Below are positions 60,683 through 64,000 of a stretch of 64,000 nt of DNA, piece after piece. The DNA is taken from the NCBI RefSeq assembly GCF_002925905.1, contig NZ_PRDB01000001.1:744001-808000 (forward strand), read 5' to 3'. The notes under the pieces were generated by a model that saw nothing but the letters and a program-made list of their open reading frames with translations, did not search any database and was not told the DNA's origin. The stretch comes from Klebsiella michiganensis (GTDB taxonomy: Bacteria > Pseudomonadota > Gammaproteobacteria > Enterobacterales > Enterobacteriaceae). Every line of letters begins with the position of its first letter. Within the stretch, counting starts at the first letter, position 1. Both the position numbers and the translations under genes were made by a program.

Positions 60683-62194
60683 TTAAATCGTACCGTCCCA
60701 GGAGTCGACTTTTTCGCGTTTCGCTTCCTCTTCATCAAACCAGCGCGAGGTCACGCATTTTGATTCGGTGTAGAAACGGACGCCGTCTTTGCCCAGGCAG
60801 TGCAGGTCGCCGAAGAAGGACTGCTTATGGCCTGAGAACGGGAATACGCCGACCGGCACCGGAATACCGACGTTGATACCGACCATGCCGCCGTGGGTGC
60901 GTTTCTGGAATTCGCGGGCGTAGTAGCCGCTTTGGGTGAAAATAACCGAGCCGTTGGCAAACGGGTTATTGTTCATAAGTTGCAGACCTTCCTCGAAGGT
61001 TTTGACCCGCTTAAAGCACAGCACCGGCCCGAAAATTTCCTGCGTGCCGACGCTCATCTCTTCGGTTACGCGATCCAGGATGGTTGGCCCGACGTAGAAG
61101 CCATTTTCCTGGCCCGGCACCTGAATAGCGCGACCGTCGAGCACCAGCTTTGCCCCCTCCTCAATGCCTTTATTAATCCAGTTGATGACCGATTGCTTAT
61201 GATCTTTAGAAATCACCGGACCCATATCGGTATCGCGCAGATAGCCGGGGCCGATTTTCAGCTGTTTGGCTTTCTCGGCGACGGCGGCAATCAGCTTATC
61301 AGCGATCTCTTCCTGCACCACGACAACCGGCAGCGCCATGCAGCGTTCGCCCGCGCAGCCAAACGCGGCGTTGATAATCCCCGCTGCGGTACGGTTAATT
61401 GGCGCATCGGCCAGCACCAGGGCATGGTTTTTCGCTTCGCACAGCGCCTGAACGCGCTTGCCGTGAGCGGCGGCTTTGGAGTAAACGTGCAGGCCCACGG
61501 AGGTTGAGCCGACGAAGGAGACGCCGTTGACGTCCGGGTGGGTCAGCAAGATATCGGCTTCATTGCGTGAGCAGGTCACGACGTTAATCACCCCATCCGG
61601 CACCCCTGCTTCCTGATAGAGTTTGGTGATTTCCATACAGGTCATCGGCGTCATACTGGCCGCTTTAATCACCATGGTATTACCGGAGGCGACGCATAAT
61701 GGCGCCATCCATCCCATCGGGATCATTGCCGGGAAGTTAAACGGCACAATACCGGCGAACACGCCAATTGGCTCACGATAAAGGTTGGTGTCGATCCCGG
61801 CAGAGGCGTCCATCAGGTTTTCACCGGCCATGAGAGTGGGAATCGAGCAGGCAAGCTCGGTACCTTCTTTCGCTTTTAATACATCGCCCTGGGCGTCGCC
61901 CCAGGCTTTACCGTTTTCTTTTGCCACCAGCTCGGTTAAGCGGTCCTGATGCTGGATTAATAATTCGCGAACGCGGAACATAATTTGCGAGCGTTTAATG
62001 GCCGGCGTATCTGACCACGCCGGAAAGGCTTTGCGCGCCGCGGCAACGGCATCCAGCACTTCTTGCTCGGTGCAGCAGGGGGCCTGAGCCATGACTTCCC
62101 CGGTACTTGGGTTATAGACGTCCATATAGCGTTCGGTCTGCGATACGCGCCATTGACCATCAACGAAATATTTCAGCCTTGGTACAGTAGTCAT
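60683..62194 (-). CDS. mmsA: CoA-acylating (methyl)malonate-semialdehyde dehydrogenase
   Basis: 503 residues from MTTVPRLKYFVDG, preceded by GGAG; the frame is open 47 codons further upstream without a fitting start. ALDH superfamily, MmsA/IolA branch: catalytic Cys285 in GCAGERCMALP, the coenzyme-binding GSTSVG, and EIFGPVL. The family makes propionyl-CoA or acetyl-CoA from methylmalonate or malonate semialdehyde, NAD and CoA. The E. coli chromosome lacks it. ALCEAKNH occurs where other members have a Gly-Ala-Lys-Asn-His. No iol or valine genes are near, so the true substrate is open. Confidence 0.9.
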   Translation of the reverse strand: MTTVPRLKYFVDGQWRVSQTERYMDVYNPSTGEVMAQAPCCTEQEVLDAVAAARKAFPAWSDTPAIKRSQIMFRVRELLIQHQDRLTELVAKENGKAWGDAQGDVLKAKEGTELACSIPTLMAGENLMDASAGIDTNLYREPIGVFAGIVPFNFPAMIPMGWMAPLCVASGNTMVIKAASMTPMTCMEITKLYQEAGVPDGVINVVTCSRNEADILLTHPDVNGVSFVGSTSVGLHVYSKAAAHGKRVQALCEAKNHALVLADAPINRTAAGIINAAFGCAGERCMALPVVVVQEEIADKLIAAVAEKAKQLKIGPGYLRDTDMGPVISKDHKQSVINWINKGIEEGAKLVLDGRAIQVPGQENGFYVGPTILDRVTEEMSVGTQEIFGPVLCFKRVKTFEEGLQLMNNNPFANGSVIFTQSGYYAREFQKRTHGGMVGINVGIPVPVGVFPFSGHKQSFFGDLHCLGKDGVRFYTESKCVTSRWFDEEEAKREKVDSWDGTI

Positions 62195-62830
62195 ATTTTT
62201 CTCCATGATGATAGCTGTCGACTCTCTAAAATCTGGCTCCGGTCGGCGGCAAATAACCGACCGCCGGGTTAGCCCCTCTCGTGAAAAGTGAATTCCTGCT
62301 TCTTGCCGGACGATGGCCTCCGCTGGGCGATTCACCTGCGGCGGTGCGGATGATTTTGTCGACTTTCTGCTGAGGAAAGCCTGCAGACGCCAGGTTTTAA
62401 TGAACAGAACTCACTGGCCAAAAATACGCGCACGCACCGTTTCGGTTCTTGTACTTTAATGAAATTTATTTTTCATTATAATAATGTATGAAATAACAAA
62501 ACCGTTTTGAGAGGTGGATCAAAGATAAGCAAATTGCTGATAAAGTCAGCGCCCTAAAGGCAGGGTTATATTGTTTTATTTAATAAAGTTAACAGGTTGT
62601 GTTGATGGCATTGGCGTTGATGGCGAGGGGAGATTGCCAGCCGGATTGCAATGGAACGGCTTTCTTGTGAAATAAAAGTTAAATATAAGCGCGAAATCGA
62701 ATGAAAATGAAAAATTAAAACCGATTTAAATGCAGGGAAAATTCGAATTGACCATTGTCCATGGCATTGCGTTCGAGGGAGTGGGTCGCCCGGATCGGGC
62801 AACAGCCGTAATCCGGGGAGTCATACAGAA
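62195..62830. promoter_or_regulatory. 636-base region upstream of mmsA
   Basis: I see no supported gene here; frames on both strands lack ribosome-binding sites and family features. The first 200 bases (62200-62400) are G+C-rich and contain the inverted GGTCGGCGGC/GACCGCCGGG at 62244-62272. From 62450 to 62740 it is very A+T-rich. The best regulatory candidate is the TGAAAT-type dyad at 62460-62493. The end of yjgA at 62831 has no clear terminator. Confidence 0.5.
62460..62493 (-). promoter_or_regulatory. TGAAAT/TTTCAT repeat cluster, possible operator of mmsA
   Basis: TGAAATTTATTTTTCA (62460-62475) is a near-palindrome. TTTCAT (62471-62476) and ATGAAA (62488-62493) form a second inverted pair 11 bases apart. 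RpiR-type IolR regulators of related dehydrogenase genes bind TGAAA/TTTCA sequences, so a similar regulator is possible. It lies about 270 bases from the mmsA start, and no regulator gene is adjacent. Confidence 0.35.
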
Positions 62831-63382
62831 TTAGCCTTCGCTTTCGGCCAGTTCGCGCAGGTACTGGAAGATAAGACGCGCGGACTTCGGCGGCTTGTTG
62901 CCTTCTTTCTCTTTTTTGGCGTTGCGGATCAGCGAACGCAACTGCTGACGATCGGCATCTGGCCACAGGTTCAGCACTTCAGCCACGGCATCATCACCAT
63001 TATCAATCAGACGATCGCGGATCTGCTCAAGCTTATGGAACAGCGCAACCTGCTGGTTGTGGCGGTTCTTCAGCTTGTCCAGCGCCTGACGAATCGGCTC
63101 GACGTCGCGGCTGCGCAGCATTTTACCAATCAGCTGCATCTGGCGGCGGCGGCCTTCTTTCTTGATACGCTGGGCGAGTTCAATCGCGTCGCGCAGGTCG
63201 GTATCCAGCGGGATTTTATCGAGCGCGTTTTTACCCAGCTCGACCATTTCCGCGCCAAGACGCTTCAGTTCTTCGGCGTCACGCTTAATTTCACTTTTAC
63301 TGACCCAGATAATTTCATCGTCTTCATCTTCGACGTCATCACCAGGGACGTCGTCGAGCCAGTCTTCGGGCTGCTTTGTCAT
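62831..63382 (-). CDS. darP: 50S-associated ribosome biogenesis factor YjgA (DarP)
   Basis: 183 residues from [16 protein letters not shown], the E. coli length, preceded by AAGGAG; the frame is open 16 codons upstream without family match. An acidic N-terminus ([17 protein letters not shown]) precedes two helical bundles rich in Lys/Arg/Leu ([23 protein letters not shown]). It is a DUF615 protein that binds late 50S precursors and supports peptidyl-transferase-centre maturation. It is divergent from pmbA. Confidence 0.95.
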   Translation of the reverse strand: MTKQPEDWLDDVPGDDVEDEDDEIIWVSKSEIKRDAEELKRLGAEMVELGKNALDKIPLDTDLRDAIELAQRIKKEGRRRQMQLIGKMLRSRDVEPIRQALDKLKNRHNQQVALFHKLEQIRDRLIDNGDDAVAEVLNLWPDADRQQLRSLIRNAKKEKEGNKPPKSARLIFQYLRELAESEG

Positions 63383-63476
63383 CTCAGGCTCCTTAAAAAA
63401 GAGACTAATGTTACCAGTTAAGGCGCGCACTGAAAAACGGTTCTCTGTTAGACTTCAGTTAACTCCTTCTTACATT

Positions 63477-64000
63477 ATGGCATTAGCGATGAAAGTCATC
63501 TCTCAAGTTGCACAACAGCGTAAGACGCTGGAAGAGGCCGTGACCACGGCGCTGGAACTGGCGGCAGGCAAATCCGACGGCGCGGAAGTCTCCGTCAGTA
63601 AAACTACCGGTATCGGCGTGAGCACCCGCTACGGCGAAGTGGAGAACGTAGAATTCAACAGCGATGGTGCTCTCGGCATCACCGTTTATCACCAGAATCG
63701 CAAAGGCAGCGCGTCTTCGACCGATCTCAGCCCGCAGGCTATTGCCCGCACGGTGCAGGCGGCGCTGGATATCGCCCGCTATACCTCGCCGGACCCGTGC
63801 GCGGGCGTGGCGGATAAAGAACTGCTGGCTTTTGAAGCCCCGGATCTTGACCTGTTCCATCCGGCGGAAGTTTCCCCGGATGAAGCCATCGAGCTGGCCT
63901 CCCGCGCTGAACAGGCGGCGCTAAAAGCCGATAAACGCATCAGCAATACCGAAGGCGGCAGCTTTAACAGCCACTACGGCATTAAAGTGTTCGGCAACAG
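63477..64000 (+). CDS. pmbA: Metalloprotease subunit PmbA/TldE (3' end outside window)
   Basis: 174 codons are visible from [14 protein letters not shown]; the gene runs off the window end. An ATG four codons in (MKVISQ) is an alternative start; neither has a strong ribosome-binding site. PmbA (TldE) pairs with TldD to form a zinc protease that matures microcin B17 and degrades CcdA; PmbA itself has no metal site. The visible part contains the family pattern [38 protein letters not shown]. Divergent from yjgA as in E. coli. Confidence 0.95.
   Translation, partial: MALAMKVISQVAQQRKTLEEAVTTALELAAGKSDGAEVSVSKTTGIGVSTRYGEVENVEFNSDGALGITVYHQNRKGSASSTDLSPQAIARTVQAALDIARYTSPDPCAGVADKELLAFEAPDLDLFHPAEVSPDEAIELASRAEQAALKADKRISNTEGGSFNSHYGIKVFGN

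Noticed and set aside
62566-62966. Minus-strand frames of 78 and 83 codons upstream of mmsA and in yjgA
   Set aside because: No ribosome-binding sites; one runs antiparallel through A+T-rich promoter-like sequence and the other overlaps yjgA in another frame.

Overview
The window is enterobacterial chromosome, about 57% G+C by eye. Almost every protein reads as a close relative of its Escherichia coli counterpart in E. coli gene order (hflX to pmbA). The accessory content, the G+C, the ERIC element and the REP sequences of the 'gtagcccgg' type point to Klebsiella/Raoultella or a close relative; the genus is inferred, not proven. No rRNA, tRNA, prophage, IS element or CRISPR array is visible.

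Layout. 2-9115: end of hflX, hflK-hflC (FtsH modulators), yjeT, purA, then nsrR-rnr-rlmB. 9161-13635: an unrecognised small gene where E. coli has yjfI-yjfC, then aidB, two small DUF1471 genes (yjfN, bsmA), the hydrolase yjfP and the repressor ulaR. 13742-19580: the L-ascorbate regulon, ulaG divergent from ulaABCDEF (PTS uptake, then lactonase, decarboxylase and two epimerases leading to D-xylulose 5-phosphate). 19643-21292: an MFS transporter of unknown substrate and a third DUF1471 gene (yjfY). 21501-23120: ribosomal operon rpsF-priB-rpsR-rplI with promoter, leader and terminator. 23214-35757: a DMT transporter, ytfB, an ERIC element, fklB, cycA, ytfE with an NsrR box, an AraC regulator plus ytfF, the qorB/qorR pair, cpdB, cysQ, ytfJ and ytfK. 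35825-39988: an inserted three-gene sugar operon (LacY-family permease, GH42 glycosidase, AraC-type regulator). 40185-56664: ytfL, msrA, tamA-tamB-ytfP, ppa, the galactofuranose ABC transporter ytfQRT-yjfF, fbp and mpl. 56729-62194: a second accessory block between mpl and yjgA (GNAT acetyltransferase, a tandem REP array, a periplasmic epimerase-like protein, an iron-type alcohol dehydrogenase and a methylmalonate-semialdehyde dehydrogenase). 62831-64000: yjgA (darP) and the start of pmbA.

Most likely to hold undescribed biology is the GH42 operon. Its regulator keeps all five AraC residues I recall as contacting arabinose, while its LacY-like permease has lost two residues LacY uses to recognise galactopyranosides. 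This suggests an L-arabinopyranoside or unusual galactoside pathway. Next are the dehydrogenase pair with no regulator, the exact 122-bp REP tandem array that supplies its neighbour's stop codon, and the orphan 117-residue gene. Comparisons to E. coli proteins are from memory and by eye; no alignment or database search was run.
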